The notes below the pieces were generated by a model. That model did not search any database, was not told the origin of the DNA, and saw nothing but the letters and a program-made list of their open reading frames with translations. A program made the translations under genes and the position numbers. Source: Oceanobacillus sp. HTM 045 (GTDB taxonomy: Bacteria; Pseudomonadota; Alphaproteobacteria; Rhodobacterales; Rhodobacteraceae). Taken from it: DNA of 64,000 nt. This document shows positions 51,370 through 60,711 of this stretch, in pieces (positions within the stretch are counted from its first letter, which is position 1; the number at the start of each line of letters is the position of its first letter). The DNA lies in contig WNWL01000004.1 of NCBI GenBank assembly GCA_009733745.1, positions 593,518 to 657,517 of the forward strand, in the 5' to 3' direction.

Positions 51370-52515
51370 ATGAGCGGGGAAGGGGCGGCGGCACCGCTGG
51401 CGGGGCTGACGGTGATCGAGCTTGGCAGCAGCGTGGCCGCGCCCTTCGGGGCGCAGATCCTCGCCGATCTCGGGGCGACGGTGATGAAGGTCGAGAACCC
51501 CGATGGCGGCGATGACGCGCGTCGCTGGGGCCCGCCCTTCCTCGGAGACACGGCGGCGACCTTCCACGCGGTGAACCGGAACAAGCACTCGCTGGCCGTG
51601 GACCTGAAGGACGCGGACGACATCGCCCGGCTGAAGGGCCTGATCGGGCAGGCCGACATCGTGATCCAGAACCTGCGGCCCGGTCTGACGGAACGGTTCG
51701 GGATCGCCGCGGAGGCGATGCGCCGGGAGAACCCGAGGCTGATCTACTGCAACCTCGGCGCGTTCGGGCAGGAGGGGCCACTGGCCCGCGCGGTGGGCTA
51801 CGACCCGCTGGTGCAGGCCTTCTCCGGCATCATGAGCGTGACCGGCGAGCCGGACAGCCCGCCGGTGCGGGTCGGCCCGTCCATCGTCGATCAGGGCACG
51901 GGGATGTGGTGCGTGATCGGCATCCTCGCGGCGCTGGTGCGCCGGATGGCGACGGGCGAGGGCTGCGTGGTGGATGCCTCGCTATTCGAGACCGCGCTGG
52001 CCTGGATGACGCTGCCGGTGGCGAATGCCGCGGTCACGGGGAAGGATCCGGGTAAGAGCGGATCGGAGACGCCGATGCTGGCGCCCTACCGCGCCTACGA
52101 GGCGGCGGACCGGTTCGTGATCATCGCGGCGGGGAACGATGCGCTCTTCCGGCGGCTCTGCGGCGTGCTGGGCGCGCCGGATTGGGCGGACCTGCCGGAA
52201 TTCGCCTCCAACGCGAAGCGGGTGGAGAACCGGGTGCGGCTGAACGCGCTGATCGCGGAGAAGGTGGCGGCGCGCGGCTCGGACGAATGGGTCGCGCTGC
52301 TCGGCGCGGCGGGGGTGCCCTGCGCGCCGGTGCAGGTGGTCTCCGAGGTCCTCGCGCACCCGCAGACGGATGCGCTCGGGATCATCGCGGACCTGCCGGG
52401 CCGGAGCGGCGGGCTGGTGCGCACGCCGCTGCGGTTCGACGGGGAACGGCCCGCCGTCCGGTCCCACGCGCCGGAGATCGGGCAGGGACCGGCGGGGGAA
52501 CGGGGCGAGGGCTGA
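51370..52515 (+). CDS. Family III CoA-transferase (CaiB/BaiF)
   Basis: A 381-residue CoA-transferase. The catalytic aspartate is Asp145 in AVGYDPLVQAFSGIM, and the opening PLAGLTVIELGSSVAAPF is the family N-terminus. Such enzymes move CoA from an acyl-CoA donor such as succinyl-CoA to a carboxylic acid, which would activate the substrate of this cluster. It starts 12 bp after the dehydrogenase gene and ends 19 bp before the convergent aminotransferase gene. The acid is unknown; a C4-C6 dicarboxylate is likely from the company it keeps (inference). Confidence 0.9.
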   Translation: MSGEGAAAPLAGLTVIELGSSVAAPFGAQILADLGATVMKVENPDGGDDARRWGPPFLGDTAATFHAVNRNKHSLAVDLKDADDIARLKGLIGQADIVIQNLRPGLTERFGIAAEAMRRENPRLIYCNLGAFGQEGPLARAVGYDPLVQAFSGIMSVTGEPDSPPVRVGPSIVDQGTGMWCVIGILAALVRRMATGEGCVVDASLFETALAWMTLPVANAAVTGKDPGKSGSETPMLAPYRAYEAADRFVIIAAGNDALFRRLCGVLGAPDWADLPEFASNAKRVENRVRLNALIAEKVAARGSDEWVALLGAAGVPCAPVQVVSEVLAHPQTDALGIIADLPGRSGGLVRTPLRFDGERPAVRSHAPEIGQGPAGERGEG

Positions 52516-52534
52516 ACCCCGCCCCGGTGCCGTG

Positions 52535-53905
52535 TCAGCCGAGGACGGCCGTGACCGCGCCCTTCATCGCCTCGACCACCTGGTCCGCCTCCTGCTCCGA
52601 GATGCAGAGCGGGGGGGCGAAGCCGATGATGTCGCCCTGCGGCATGGCGCGGGCGATCACGCCCCGCTCCAGCAGCGCGGCGGCGACGGCCGGGCCGATC
52701 TTGCGCGACGGGTCGAAGAAGGTCCGCGCGGCGGGGTCCTCGGCGAACTCGACGGCGCAGAGCAAGCCCTCGCCCCGCACCTCGGCGACATTGGGGTGGC
52801 CGCCGACGGCTTCCGCCATCTTCCTGCTGAAATAGGCCCCGGTGGCGCCCGCGTTGGCGACCAGACCCATCTCGTCGATCAGCTTGAGGTTTGCCACGCC
52901 CGCCGCCGCGCCGATCGGGTGGGCGGAGTAGGTCCAGCCGTGGCCGATGGCGCCAAGCTCGTCCGTGCCCTGCTCCAGCACCTTCCAGACCTTGTCCGAG
53001 ACGATGGAGCCGGAGAGGGGCGCGTAGGCGGAGGTCAGGCCCTTGGCGATGGTGATGATGTCGGGCTTCATGCCGTAATGGTCCGAGCCGAACATCGAGC
53101 CGAGGCGGCCGAAGCCGGTGACGACCTCGTCGGCGATCAGCATCACGTCATACTTCGCCAGCACCTCCTGGATCGCCGCCCAGTAGCCCGCCGGCGGCGG
53201 CACGAGGCCGCCGGTGCCGAGCACCGGCTCGCCGATGAAGGCGGCGACGGTGTCGGGGCCCTCGGCGAGGATCAGTTCCTCGAGCTTCGCGGCGCACCAG
53301 GCGGAGAACTCCTCCTCCGACATGCCCGCCTCGGGGCGGCGGAGGTAGTAGGGCGCCTCGGTGTGGATCACCTGCGCCAGCGGCAGGTCGAACTTCTTGT
53401 GGAAGAGCTCCAGCCCGGTGAGCGAGCCGGTCATCAGGCCCGAGCCGTGGTAGCCGCGCCAGCGGGAGATGATCTTCTTCTTCTCCGGCCGGCCGAGGAT
53501 GTTGTTGACGTACCAGACCAGCTTGACGTTGGTCTCGTTAGCGTCCGACCCGCCGAGGCCGAAATAGACCTTCGACATGCCCGCGGGGGCGCGGTCGAGG
53601 ATCATCTTCGCCAGCGTGATCGACGTCTCGGTGCCGTGGCCGACATAGGCGTGGTAGTAGGCGAGTTGGTGAGCCTGCGCGGCGATCGCCTCGGCGATCT
53701 CCTTCCGGCCGTAGCCGACGTTGACGCAGTAGAGCCCGGCGAAGGCGTCGAGCAGCTTGCGGCCGTCGCGGTCCTCGATGAACACGCCCTCGCCGCCGGT
53801 GATGATGCGCGACGGGGTCTCGCCGCGGGCGTGCTGCGCGAGATGGGTCGAGGGGTGGAAGAAGGCCTCGCGGTCCCAGGCTGCGAGTTGGTCGTTGGTC
53901 AGCAT
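52535..53905 (-). CDS. atf: Class III omega-aminotransferase, ectoine-locus atf
   Basis: A 456-residue class III aminotransferase. The PLP lysine is Lys288 in DIITIAKGLTSAYAPLSG, with the cofactor aspartate in MLIADEVVTGFGR. Similar enzymes transaminate omega-amino acids to pyruvate. In Ruegeria-type ectoine clusters the gene pair ssd-atf follows asnC, and the same order asnC-ssd-atf is seen here (gaps 122 and 25 bp). It may use diaminobutyrate from ectoine breakdown, giving aspartate semialdehyde. The final C-terminus ends normally. Confidence 0.85.
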   Translation of the reverse strand: MLTNDQLAAWDREAFFHPSTHLAQHARGETPSRIITGGEGVFIEDRDGRKLLDAFAGLYCVNVGYGRKEIAEAIAAQAHQLAYYHAYVGHGTETSITLAKMILDRAPAGMSKVYFGLGGSDANETNVKLVWYVNNILGRPEKKKIISRWRGYHGSGLMTGSLTGLELFHKKFDLPLAQVIHTEAPYYLRRPEAGMSEEEFSAWCAAKLEELILAEGPDTVAAFIGEPVLGTGGLVPPPAGYWAAIQEVLAKYDVMLIADEVVTGFGRLGSMFGSDHYGMKPDIITIAKGLTSAYAPLSGSIVSDKVWKVLEQGTDELGAIGHGWTYSAHPIGAAAGVANLKLIDEMGLVANAGATGAYFSRKMAEAVGGHPNVAEVRGEGLLCAVEFAEDPAARTFFDPSRKIGPAVAAALLERGVIARAMPQGDIIGFAPPLCISEQEADQVVEAMKGAVTAVLG

Positions 53906-53930
53906 CTCTCTCTCTCCTATTCCCGCGGGG

Positions 53931-55412
53931 TCAGGCCCAGTCGCGGCAGACGTACTTGATGTCGGTGAATGCCTCCAGCCCCTGCCGCGCGCCCTCGCGG
54001 GCGAGGCCGGACTGCTTCATGCCGCCGAACGGGATCGGCGCGCCGGTAACCTTGGTGCGGTTGACCGCGACCATGCCGTACTGCAGCGCGCGGCTGAGGC
54101 GGTAGATCCGCCGCGGGTCCTGGCTGTGGAGGTAGGCGACGAGGCCGTACTCGGTGTCGTTCGCGCGTCCGACCGCCTCCTCCTCGGTGTCGAAGGGGGT
54201 GATGGCGGCGACGGGGCCGAAGGTTTCCTCCCGCATGATCCGCGCGTCCCAGGGCACGTCGGCGAGCACGGTGGGCTCGAAGAAAAGCGGACCGGCCTCG
54301 TGCCGCCTGCCGCCGGTGAGGAGCCGCGCGCCGCGTTCCAGCGCGTCGGCGACCTGCGCCTCCTGCTTGGCGACGGCGGCCTCGTTCATCAACGGGCCGA
54401 TGTCGGGGTCGGTGTCGCCGGAGCCGACCGTCAGCGCGGCGGTGCGCCGTGCGAACTCGGCGCAGAACCGCTCGTAGGCCGGGCGCTCGATCAGGAAACG
54501 GTTGGCGCCGAGGCAATCCTGCCCGGAGGTGGCGAACTTGGCCTTGATGCCCTCGTCCACCGCCTGCGCCATGTCGGCGTCGGCGAACATCAGGAAGGGC
54601 GCGTGGCCGCCAAGTTCGAGCACGAGGCGCTTCACGGTCTGCGCGCTCTGGCCGTAGAGCAGCTTGCCGATCTCGGTCGAGCCGGTGAAGGAGAGCGCGC
54701 GGACGCGCACGTCCTCCGTCCAGGGCGGGACGACCGTGGGGGCGCGGCCCGTCACCACGTTGAAGACCCCGGCGGGGAAGCCCGCGCGCTCGGCAAGCTC
54801 GGCGAGGGCTGTCGCGGAGAACGGCGTCTCGTGCGAGGGATGGACGACGACGGTGCAGCCCGCGGCCAGCGCGGCGGCGGCCTTGCGGGTGATCATCGCG
54901 CAGGGGAAGTTCCAGGGCGTGATCAGCGCGGCGACGCCGACCGGTTTGCGCCAGAGCTCCACCTCCGCATCGGGCAGGTGCGAGGTGACGCTCTCGATGT
55001 TCGGGCGGCGCGCCTCCTCTGCGTAGAACTCGACGAAGGAGGCGGCGTAGTCGATCTCGCCGCGCGCCTCGGAGATCGGCTTGCCCTGCTCGGCGGTCAT
55101 GATCCGGGCGAGGTCCTCGCGGCTGGCGGTGATGAGCTCGAACCAGCGGCGGAGCAGCGCGGCGCGCTCCTGCGGCAGGGCGTGGGACCATGCCGGGAAG
55201 GCGGCCTGCGCCGCGTCCACCGCGAGGCGGCTCTCGCGCGGGGTGGCCGAGGTGATCTCGCCGACGAGGCTCCCGTCCGCGGGGTTGAGGACGGGAAGGG
55301 TCGCGCCGTCGGCGGCGGCGACCCACTTGCCGCCGATGAAGGCGAACTGCCGGAGCAGCCGCGGGTCGTCCAGCGCCGGGGCGCTGCTGGCATGGCGTTT
55401 CACCGGTTCCAT
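53931..55412 (-). CDS. ssd: Succinate-/aspartate-semialdehyde dehydrogenase, ectoine-locus ssd
   Basis: A 493-residue aldehyde dehydrogenase with catalytic Cys300 (SGQDC), general base Glu267 (LELGG) and Asn168 (PWNF). It is GabD-like overall. An oddity is HPSHETP at 191-197, where most ALDHs have KPSEETP: the cofactor-binding Lys is replaced by His191. This could change NAD(P) preference. In ectoine clusters the ssd product oxidises the semialdehyde made by the transaminase. It is 25 bp upstream of atf and downstream of asnC. Confidence 0.87.
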   Translation of the reverse strand: MEPVKRHASSAPALDDPRLLRQFAFIGGKWVAAADGATLPVLNPADGSLVGEITSATPRESRLAVDAAQAAFPAWSHALPQERAALLRRWFELITASREDLARIMTAEQGKPISEARGEIDYAASFVEFYAEEARRPNIESVTSHLPDAEVELWRKPVGVAALITPWNFPCAMITRKAAAALAAGCTVVVHPSHETPFSATALAELAERAGFPAGVFNVVTGRAPTVVPPWTEDVRVRALSFTGSTEIGKLLYGQSAQTVKRLVLELGGHAPFLMFADADMAQAVDEGIKAKFATSGQDCLGANRFLIERPAYERFCAEFARRTAALTVGSGDTDPDIGPLMNEAAVAKQEAQVADALERGARLLTGGRRHEAGPLFFEPTVLADVPWDARIMREETFGPVAAITPFDTEEEAVGRANDTEYGLVAYLHSQDPRRIYRLSRALQYGMVAVNRTKVTGAPIPFGGMKQSGLAREGARQGLEAFTDIKYVCRDWA

Positions 55413-55534
55413 GATTTCACCTCCCGTTCCTGCGGATGGCGGGAGCCTACGGCCAGGCAGGGGGAGGGATCGTCTGTTCTCGCGGCTGCCGGGGAAGGAC
55501 CGTCTTCTTTCGCCCCGGCGAGGAGACGATCCGT

Positions 55535-56020
55535 CTAGCTGCCGCCGAGCAGCAGGTCGAGCGGGGGCGGCCCGCCCGACCTCAGCGGCTTGGTGACGAT
55601 GTAGGTGTAGTAGCGGGCCAGGCCGATCCGGGCTTCCAGCAGCGAGTCGATCAGGCGCTGGTAGCTGTCGATGTCGCGGGTGGTGACCTGCAGCAGGTAG
55701 TCGAACCCGCCGCCAAGCGCCCAGCAGCCGGTGACCTCCTCGCAGGCGAGCACCCGGCGCTCGAAGGTGTCGAACGTGCCGGACTGGTGGCGCTCCAGTT
55801 CCGCCATGACGAACACGACGACGTGTGGCGCGATGCGCTTGAGCGCGATCCCGGCGTGGTAGCCCTCGATGATCCCGGCCTTCTCCATCCGGTTCAGCCG
55901 CTCCCAGCAGGGGGTGGCCGACAGGTTGACCCGGCGGGCGAGTTCGGCCTTGGAGAGGCGGCCCTCGCGCGAGAGGACGGCCAGTATCCGGATGTCGCGA
56001 TCGTCAAGGGCGATGGGCAT
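55535..56020 (-). CDS. asnC: Lrp/AsnC-family regulator of the ectoine locus
   Basis: A 161-residue Lrp/AsnC protein. HTH near residues 20-45 (LSKAELARRVNLSATPCWERL), then the RAM ligand domain (about 70-150) with VTGCWALGGGFDYLLQVTTRD. It corresponds in position and type to asnC/doeX of ectoine clusters, whose product senses diaminobutyrate derivatives. The start ATG 56020 is preferred to an upstream one at 56074 that would add 18 residues. It is divergent from the enuR gene with a 63-bp spacer. Confidence 0.85.
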   Translation of the reverse strand: MPIALDDRDIRILAVLSREGRLSKAELARRVNLSATPCWERLNRMEKAGIIEGYHAGIALKRIAPHVVVFVMAELERHQSGTFDTFERRVLACEEVTGCWALGGGFDYLLQVTTRDIDSYQRLIDSLLEARIGLARYYTYIVTKPLRSGGPPPLDLLLGGS

Positions 56021-56048
56021 GGCCGGACGTTCCGACAGCGGGAACGGC

Positions 56049-56090
56049 TTGTCAATTGTCACGATTGGGGGCATGGAGAAGTCATGACAA
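56049..56090. promoter_or_regulatory. Candidate operator between asnC and enuR
   Basis: TTGTCA at 56049-56054 and 56056-56061, and inverted TGACAA at 56085-56090, overlapping the enuR start. The AT-rich block TTGTCAATTGTCA is the most distinctive part of the 63-bp divergent spacer. A binding site for EnuR or AsnC is plausible. Confidence 0.4.
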
Positions 56091-57472
56091 TGTGGCCGCC
56101 AAGGAAAGAAGACCTCAAGCGCCCCGTGTACCGGTCGCTGGCGCAGTGCCTGAGCGACGCGATCCATTCCGGCGCCCTGCGGGCCGGGAGCCAGCTTCCG
56201 ACGCACCGGTCGCTGGCCTATGACCTCGGGCTGAGCGTGCAGACGGTGAGCCGGGCCTACGAGGAGCTGGGCCGGCTGGGCCTGATCCAGGGCGAGGTCG
56301 GGCGGGGCAGCTATGTCCGCACGGAACCGACCGAGGCGCGGATACCGTGGCACCGCCGGCAGCGCGGCGACAACTTCATCGACTGCTCGATGCTCGCGCC
56401 CGTTCTGAGCGACAACCACAAGCAGCGGATGGCCGATACACTGGTCGAGATTGCGGGCGACCTTTCGCCTTCGGAGATATTCTCGTTCCGGCCGCGGGCG
56501 ACGCTGGACGCGCATTGCGAACGCGCGCTGCACTGGCTCGGGCGCTGCGGCGTCGAGCCGAGGCGGGGGCAGGTGATCCCGACCAATGGCTGCACGGCGG
56601 CGATGACGGTGGCGCTGATGACTGCGGCGCATCCGGGCGAACTCGTCCTTACCGAGGAGATCGGGCACCACACGCTCAAGCCCCTGACGGCGGCGCTGGG
56701 CCTGCGGCTCGACGGGCTGCGGATCGACGACGAGGGCATCGTGCCGGAAGCGTTCGAGCGGGCCTGCCGGAACGAGCCGGTGAAGGTGCTTTTCGCTCTG
56801 CCGAGCGCGCTGAACCCGACCGCGGCGATGATGGGCGCCGCGCGGCGGGCGGAACTGGCGGATATCGCCCGGCGGCACGACGTGTGGATCGTCGAGAACG
56901 ACGCCTGGGGGCCGCTGCTGTCGCGGCGGCCGCCGCCGATCGCGGCCTTCGCGCCGGACCAGACGCTCTATTTCACCGGGCTGACCAAATGCGTGCTGCC
57001 GGGGCTGCGGATCGGCTGGCTGGTGGTGCCGGAGCGCCTGATCGCGGCGGCGATGACCCGCCACCTCGTCACCAACTGGATGGCGACGCCACTGATGGCC
57101 GAGATCGCCACGCGGTGGATCGAGAACGGCACGGCCGCGGAGCTGACCGACTGGCAGAGGGCGCAGCTCGTCCGCCGCAACGCGCTCGCGGCCGAGGCCT
57201 TCCGCGACATCGAGCATCGGCACGCGCCGGATGGAATGCACGTCTGGCTGACGCTGCCCGAAGCGTGGCGCGAGGATGCGTTCGTCGCCCATGCCCGCCA
57301 CGAGGGCGTCGCGGTTGCGGCAGGCGCCAACTTCGCCACCGGCGAAGCCCCGGTCCCGCCGGCGGTCAGGGTGTCGCTCGGCGACGGGTCGGAGCAGGAC
57401 ATCGCCACCGGCCTGTCCGTCATCGCCCGCCTCGCCGCGAGCGAACCGGAACCCGCGCTCCTCGCATATTGA
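56084..57472 (+). CDS. enuR: MocR/GntR-type regulator EnuR
   Basis: A 462-residue MocR regulator: GntR winged helix (about 12-80, LPTHRSLAYDLGLSVQTVSRAYEEL) fused to a class I aminotransferase-like domain. The PLP lysine is Lys302 in FTGLTKCVLPGLRIGW. From memory the same number is reported for Ruegeria pomeroyi EnuR. EnuR represses ectoine uptake and catabolic genes until a ligand from ectoine breakdown, such as diaminobutyrate-type amines, reacts with PLP. It precedes the uehABC TRAP genes by 249 bp, the classical layout. The start ATG 56084 fits the family (MTMWPPRKEDLKRPVY). Confidence 0.9.
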   Translation: MTMWPPRKEDLKRPVYRSLAQCLSDAIHSGALRAGSQLPTHRSLAYDLGLSVQTVSRAYEELGRLGLIQGEVGRGSYVRTEPTEARIPWHRRQRGDNFIDCSMLAPVLSDNHKQRMADTLVEIAGDLSPSEIFSFRPRATLDAHCERALHWLGRCGVEPRRGQVIPTNGCTAAMTVALMTAAHPGELVLTEEIGHHTLKPLTAALGLRLDGLRIDDEGIVPEAFERACRNEPVKVLFALPSALNPTAAMMGAARRAELADIARRHDVWIVENDAWGPLLSRRPPPIAAFAPDQTLYFTGLTKCVLPGLRIGWLVVPERLIAAAMTRHLVTNWMATPLMAEIATRWIENGTAAELTDWQRAQLVRRNALAAEAFRDIEHRHAPDGMHVWLTLPEAWREDAFVAHARHEGVAVAAGANFATGEAPVPPAVRVSLGDGSEQDIATGLSVIARLAASEPEPALLAY

Positions 57473-57513
57473 TCCGAAGGACCTTCGCGCAGCACGGAAT
57501 CCGCGCGGGCACA

Positions 57514-57534
57514 TTGTATTGGTTCAATAAACAA
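57514..57534 (+). promoter_or_regulatory. Imperfect palindrome upstream of uehA
   Basis: TTGTATTG-GTT-CAATAAACAA is an AT-rich imperfect palindrome in a GC-rich region. It lies about 190 bp before uehA and just before a possible -10 box TATAGT (57547-57552) and TTGACA (57536-57541). A candidate EnuR operator/promoter region. Confidence 0.5.
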
Positions 57535-57721
57535 ATTGACATGATTTATAGTCAGGCCAATCCTCGCGGGCATCACGCAAACGCCTGACGCGGGCTGCGA
57601 GATGCCTGCGTCGCCGGGCGGCACCGGGATGCCGGCGCCGGGTTCCGTGCGAGCCCGATGCGCCGCGCGTGACGGTGCGTCCGGACAACGGGAACGACGA
57701 GACAACAGGAGAGATATCGAC

Positions 57722-58732
57722 ATGGCCCCAGGCAAGTTACTCGCCGCAGCCGCCGCGATCACCATTGCCGCCGGCGTGCCCCAGGCATCGGCCGATACCT
57801 GGAGATACGCCTTCGAGGAGTCTCTCGAGGAGGTCCAGGGCGTCTTCGCCCAGAAGTTCAAGGAGGAGGTCGAGGCGCGGACGGATCACGAGATCCAGCT
57901 CTTCCCCTTCGGCACGCTGGGCGAGTCGGCGGACATCATGGAGCAGGCGCAGGCCGGCATCCTGCAGTTCGTCGACCAGTCGCCGGGCTTCACCGGGTCG
58001 CTGATCCCCGAGGCGCAGGTCTTCTTCGTGCCTTACCTCTTGCCGACCGACCAGGCTCAGCTCGCGCGGTTCTACAAGGACAGCGTCGCGGTCAACGAGA
58101 TGTTCCCCGAGCTTTACGCCGAGCAGGGCCTCGAACTGCTGGTGATGTTCCCGGAGGGCGAGGTCGCGATGACGACCAAGGAGCCGGTGACCTCCTGCGC
58201 CGACCTCGACGAGGTGAAGTTCCGGGTGATGACCAACCCGCTCCTCGTGGAGTCCTACGCGGCGTTCGGCGCGACGCCGACGCCGCTGCCCTGGGGCGAG
58301 GTCTACGGTGCACTCCAGACCGGGATCATCCAGGGGCAGGAGAACCCGACCTTCTTCCTCTATTCCACCGGGATCTACGAGGTGACGGACCACATCACCT
58401 ATGCCGGCCACAACACCTTCACCACGGCGCTGATGGCCAACAAGGACTTCTATGACGGCCTGAGCGCCGAGGACCAGGCGGCGATCCAGGAGGCGGCGGC
58501 GATCGCCTACGACTTCATCGTCGAGTACCAGAAGGGCCTGGCGGAAGCCGAGCTGCAGAAGATCCTCGACGCCAAGCCGGAGATGACGGTGACGGTGCTG
58601 ACCGACGACCAGCGCGCCTGCTTCAAGGAAGCGGCAGGCAGTGTCGAGGCCAAGTTTATCGAGATGACCGGGGAGAGCGGCAAGGCGATCCTCGAGCAGA
58701 TGAAGGCGGACCTCGAGGCGGCTGCGAACTAG
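57722..58732 (+). CDS. uehA: Ectoine TRAP transporter binding protein
   Basis: A 336-residue DctP-type binding protein with a signal peptide (about residues 1-25) started at ATG 57722 after AGGAGAG. Segments such as LFPFGTLGESADIMEQAQAG, ILQFVDQSPGFTGSLIPEAQ and VKFRVMTNPLLVESYAAFGA are near identical to what I remember of Ruegeria UehA, including the ligand-binding Arg in FRVMTNP and the WGEVYGALQTGIIQGQEN segment. It binds ectoine and 5-hydroxyectoine in the periplasm and delivers them to UehBC. The following hairpin probably keeps it more abundant than the membrane subunits. Confidence 0.95.
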   Translation: MAPGKLLAAAAAITIAAGVPQASADTWRYAFEESLEEVQGVFAQKFKEEVEARTDHEIQLFPFGTLGESADIMEQAQAGILQFVDQSPGFTGSLIPEAQVFFVPYLLPTDQAQLARFYKDSVAVNEMFPELYAEQGLELLVMFPEGEVAMTTKEPVTSCADLDEVKFRVMTNPLLVESYAAFGATPTPLPWGEVYGALQTGIIQGQENPTFFLYSTGIYEVTDHITYAGHNTFTTALMANKDFYDGLSAEDQAAIQEAAAIAYDFIVEYQKGLAEAELQKILDAKPEMTVTVLTDDQRACFKEAAGSVEAKFIEMTGESGKAILEQMKADLEAAAN

Positions 58733-58747
58733 CCGCCGCACGGCTCC

Positions 58748-58772
58748 GGCGGCGCGGCCGGTCCGCGCCGCC
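58748..58772 (+). terminator. Hairpin between uehA and uehB
   Basis: GGCGGCGCGG - 5 nt - CCGCGCCGCC, perfect 10-bp stem, 16 bp past the uehA stop and without T-run. Likely stabilises the binding-protein mRNA or limits read-through into uehBC. Confidence 0.6.
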
Positions 58773-58822
58773 AACCCTTCCGGCAGCAAGTCCCCAGCAT
58801 CCAGCCCCGGAGTGCCGCGCCG

Positions 58823-59401
58823 ATGACCGCCGAGACGAAACAGTCGGAACACTCGTCCACGCTCCCGGGCTTCCTGGGCGTGATCGACAGCACGATCAGC
58901 CGCATCGAGTCCTTTATGCTCGCCGCGGGCGTGCTGCTGATGGCCATCAATACCATCGCCAACGTGGTCGGGCGGTTCGTGATCGGGGAGAGCATCTTCT
59001 TCTCGGAGGAGCTGAACCGGATCCTGATCATCCTGATCACCTTCGCGGGGATCAGCTACGCGGCGCGGCAGGGCCGGCACATCCGCATGTCGGCGATCTA
59101 CGACGCGATGCCGCCCTGGCTCCGCAAGGTGATGATGGTGATCATCACGCTGGTGACCGCGGTGGTCATGTTCGCACTCTGCTATTTCGCGGTCGCCTAT
59201 ATCGACACGCAGGCGGGCCGCGGGCGGGTCTTGCCGGCGCTGCAGATCCCGGTCTGGTGGACGCTGGTCTGGGCCCCGGTCGGGTTCCTGATGACGGGGC
59301 TGCAGTACCTGCTGACCGCGATCAAGAACCTCACCGAGAAGGACATCTACCTCTCGACCCATGTGCTCGAGGGCTACGACACCGACGAGCAGGAAGTCTG
59401 A
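58823..59401 (+). CDS. uehB: Ectoine TRAP transporter small permease
   Basis: A 192-residue DctQ-type subunit with four hydrophobic helices (first about 32-52, [20 protein letters not shown]). [26 protein letters not shown] is the typical DctQ second-helix region. It is cytoplasmic-membrane located and partners UehC. The start ATG 58823 has an upstream GGAG. It is followed by uehC after 12 bp with a perfect AGGAGG ribosome-binding site. Order binding protein-small-large is standard. Confidence 0.92.
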   Translation: MTAETKQSEHSSTLPGFLGVIDSTISRIESFMLAAGVLLMAINTIANVVGRFVIGESIFFSEELNRILIILITFAGISYAARQGRHIRMSAIYDAMPPWLRKVMMVIITLVTAVVMFALCYFAVAYIDTQAGRGRVLPALQIPVWWTLVWAPVGFLMTGLQYLLTAIKNLTEKDIYLSTHVLEGYDTDEQEV

Positions 59402-59413
59402 GGAGGCACCGGC

Positions 59414-60700
59414 ATGGCCCTTACCATCTTCCTGATCATGATCGTGCTGCTGCTGCTGGGCTTCCCGATGAAGATCCCGCTCATCATCGGCGCCTTCGTC
59501 GGCTTCTTCATGATGCTCGGTGGTTTCGGGCAGATGGAGACGATGGTGCAGCAGTTCATGGCCGGCATCCGCCCGGCCTCGCTGATCGCGGTGCCGATGT
59601 TCATCTTCGCTGCCGACATCATGACGCGCGGCCAGTCGGCCAACCGGCTGATCGACCTGGTGATGGCCTTCGTCGGCCATCTGCGCGGGGGGCTCGCGGT
59701 GTCGACGGCGGCGGCCTGCACGATGTTCGGCGCCGTTTCGGGCTCGACGCAGGCGACGGTGGTCGCCGTGGGCAGCCCGCTGCGGCCGCGGATGCTGAGC
59801 GCGGGCTACAAGGACAATTTCGTCCTCGCGCTGATTGTGAACGCTTCCGACATCGCGTTCCTGATCCCGCCGTCCATCGGCATGATCATCTACGGCGTCG
59901 TCTCCAAGACCTCGATCGCCGAGCTGTTCATCGCAGGGATCGGGCCGGGTGTCCTGATCCTGCTGCTCTTCTCCGCCTACAGCGTGATCTACGCCCTGCG
60001 CCACAACGTGCCGACGGAGCCGAAGGCGAGCTGGAGCGAGCGGCTCACCGCGTCCTACCGCGCGATCTGGCCGCTCGGCTTCCCGGTGATCATCATCGGC
60101 GGCATCTACGGCGGGATCTTCTCGCCGACCGAGGCGGCGGCGGCCTGCGTGCTCTACGCGCTGATCCTCGAGGTGATCGTGTTCCGCACCCTGTCGCTGG
60201 GCGATGTCTACGACACCGCCAAGTCGACCGGGCTGATCACGGCGGTCGTGTTCATCCTCGTGGCGGCGGGGGCTGCGTTCTCGTGGATCATCTCCTTCGC
60301 GCAGATCCCGCAGCAGATCCTCGCGTCCATCGGGATCGACGAGATGGGGCCGACGGGCGTGCTGTTCGTCATCTCCATCGCCTTCTTCATCGGCTGCATG
60401 TTCGTGGACCCGATCGTGGTGATCCTCGTGATGGTGCCGATCTTCGCGCCGGTGGTGAAGTCGGTCGGGCTCGACCCGGTCTTGGTCGGCACGATCATCA
60501 CGCTGCAGGTGGCCATCGGCTCGGCGACACCACCATTCGGATGCGACATCTTCACGGCCATAGCCGTTTTCAAGCGGCCCTATATCGAGGTAATCAAGGG
60601 CACCCCGCCCTTCATCGCGATCCTGCTCGGCGTGTCGGTCGCATTGATCTTCTTCCCGCAGATCGCGCTCTTCCTGCGTGACCTGGCGTTCGCGAAGTGA
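59414..60700 (+). CDS. uehC: Ectoine TRAP transporter large permease
   Basis: A 428-residue DctM-type permease with about twelve membrane helices. Typical DctM segments are MFGAVSGSTQATVVAVGSPL, IAFLIPPSIGMIIYGVVSKT and GGIYGGIFSPTEAAAACVLY. It uses the sodium gradient to import ectoine delivered by UehA. Its stop is followed by the usp gene, with a GTGA overlap if the upstream GTG is used. The full set uehA-uehB-uehC-usp matches ectoine importers in marine Rhodobacterales. Confidence 0.94.
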   Translation: MALTIFLIMIVLLLLGFPMKIPLIIGAFVGFFMMLGGFGQMETMVQQFMAGIRPASLIAVPMFIFAADIMTRGQSANRLIDLVMAFVGHLRGGLAVSTAAACTMFGAVSGSTQATVVAVGSPLRPRMLSAGYKDNFVLALIVNASDIAFLIPPSIGMIIYGVVSKTSIAELFIAGIGPGVLILLLFSAYSVIYALRHNVPTEPKASWSERLTASYRAIWPLGFPVIIIGGIYGGIFSPTEAAAACVLYALILEVIVFRTLSLGDVYDTAKSTGLITAVVFILVAAGAAFSWIISFAQIPQQILASIGIDEMGPTGVLFVISIAFFIGCMFVDPIVVILVMVPIFAPVVKSVGLDPVLVGTIITLQVAIGSATPPFGCDIFTAIAVFKRPYIEVIKGTPPFIAILLGVSVALIFFPQIALFLRDLAFAK

Positions 60701-60711
60701 CGGGGCAGGGC

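Noticed and set aside
56347..57588. 413-codon frame overlapping enuR
   Set aside because: Arg/Gly/Ala-rich shadow frame. EnuR has winged-helix and PLP-lysine motifs in the accepted frame.
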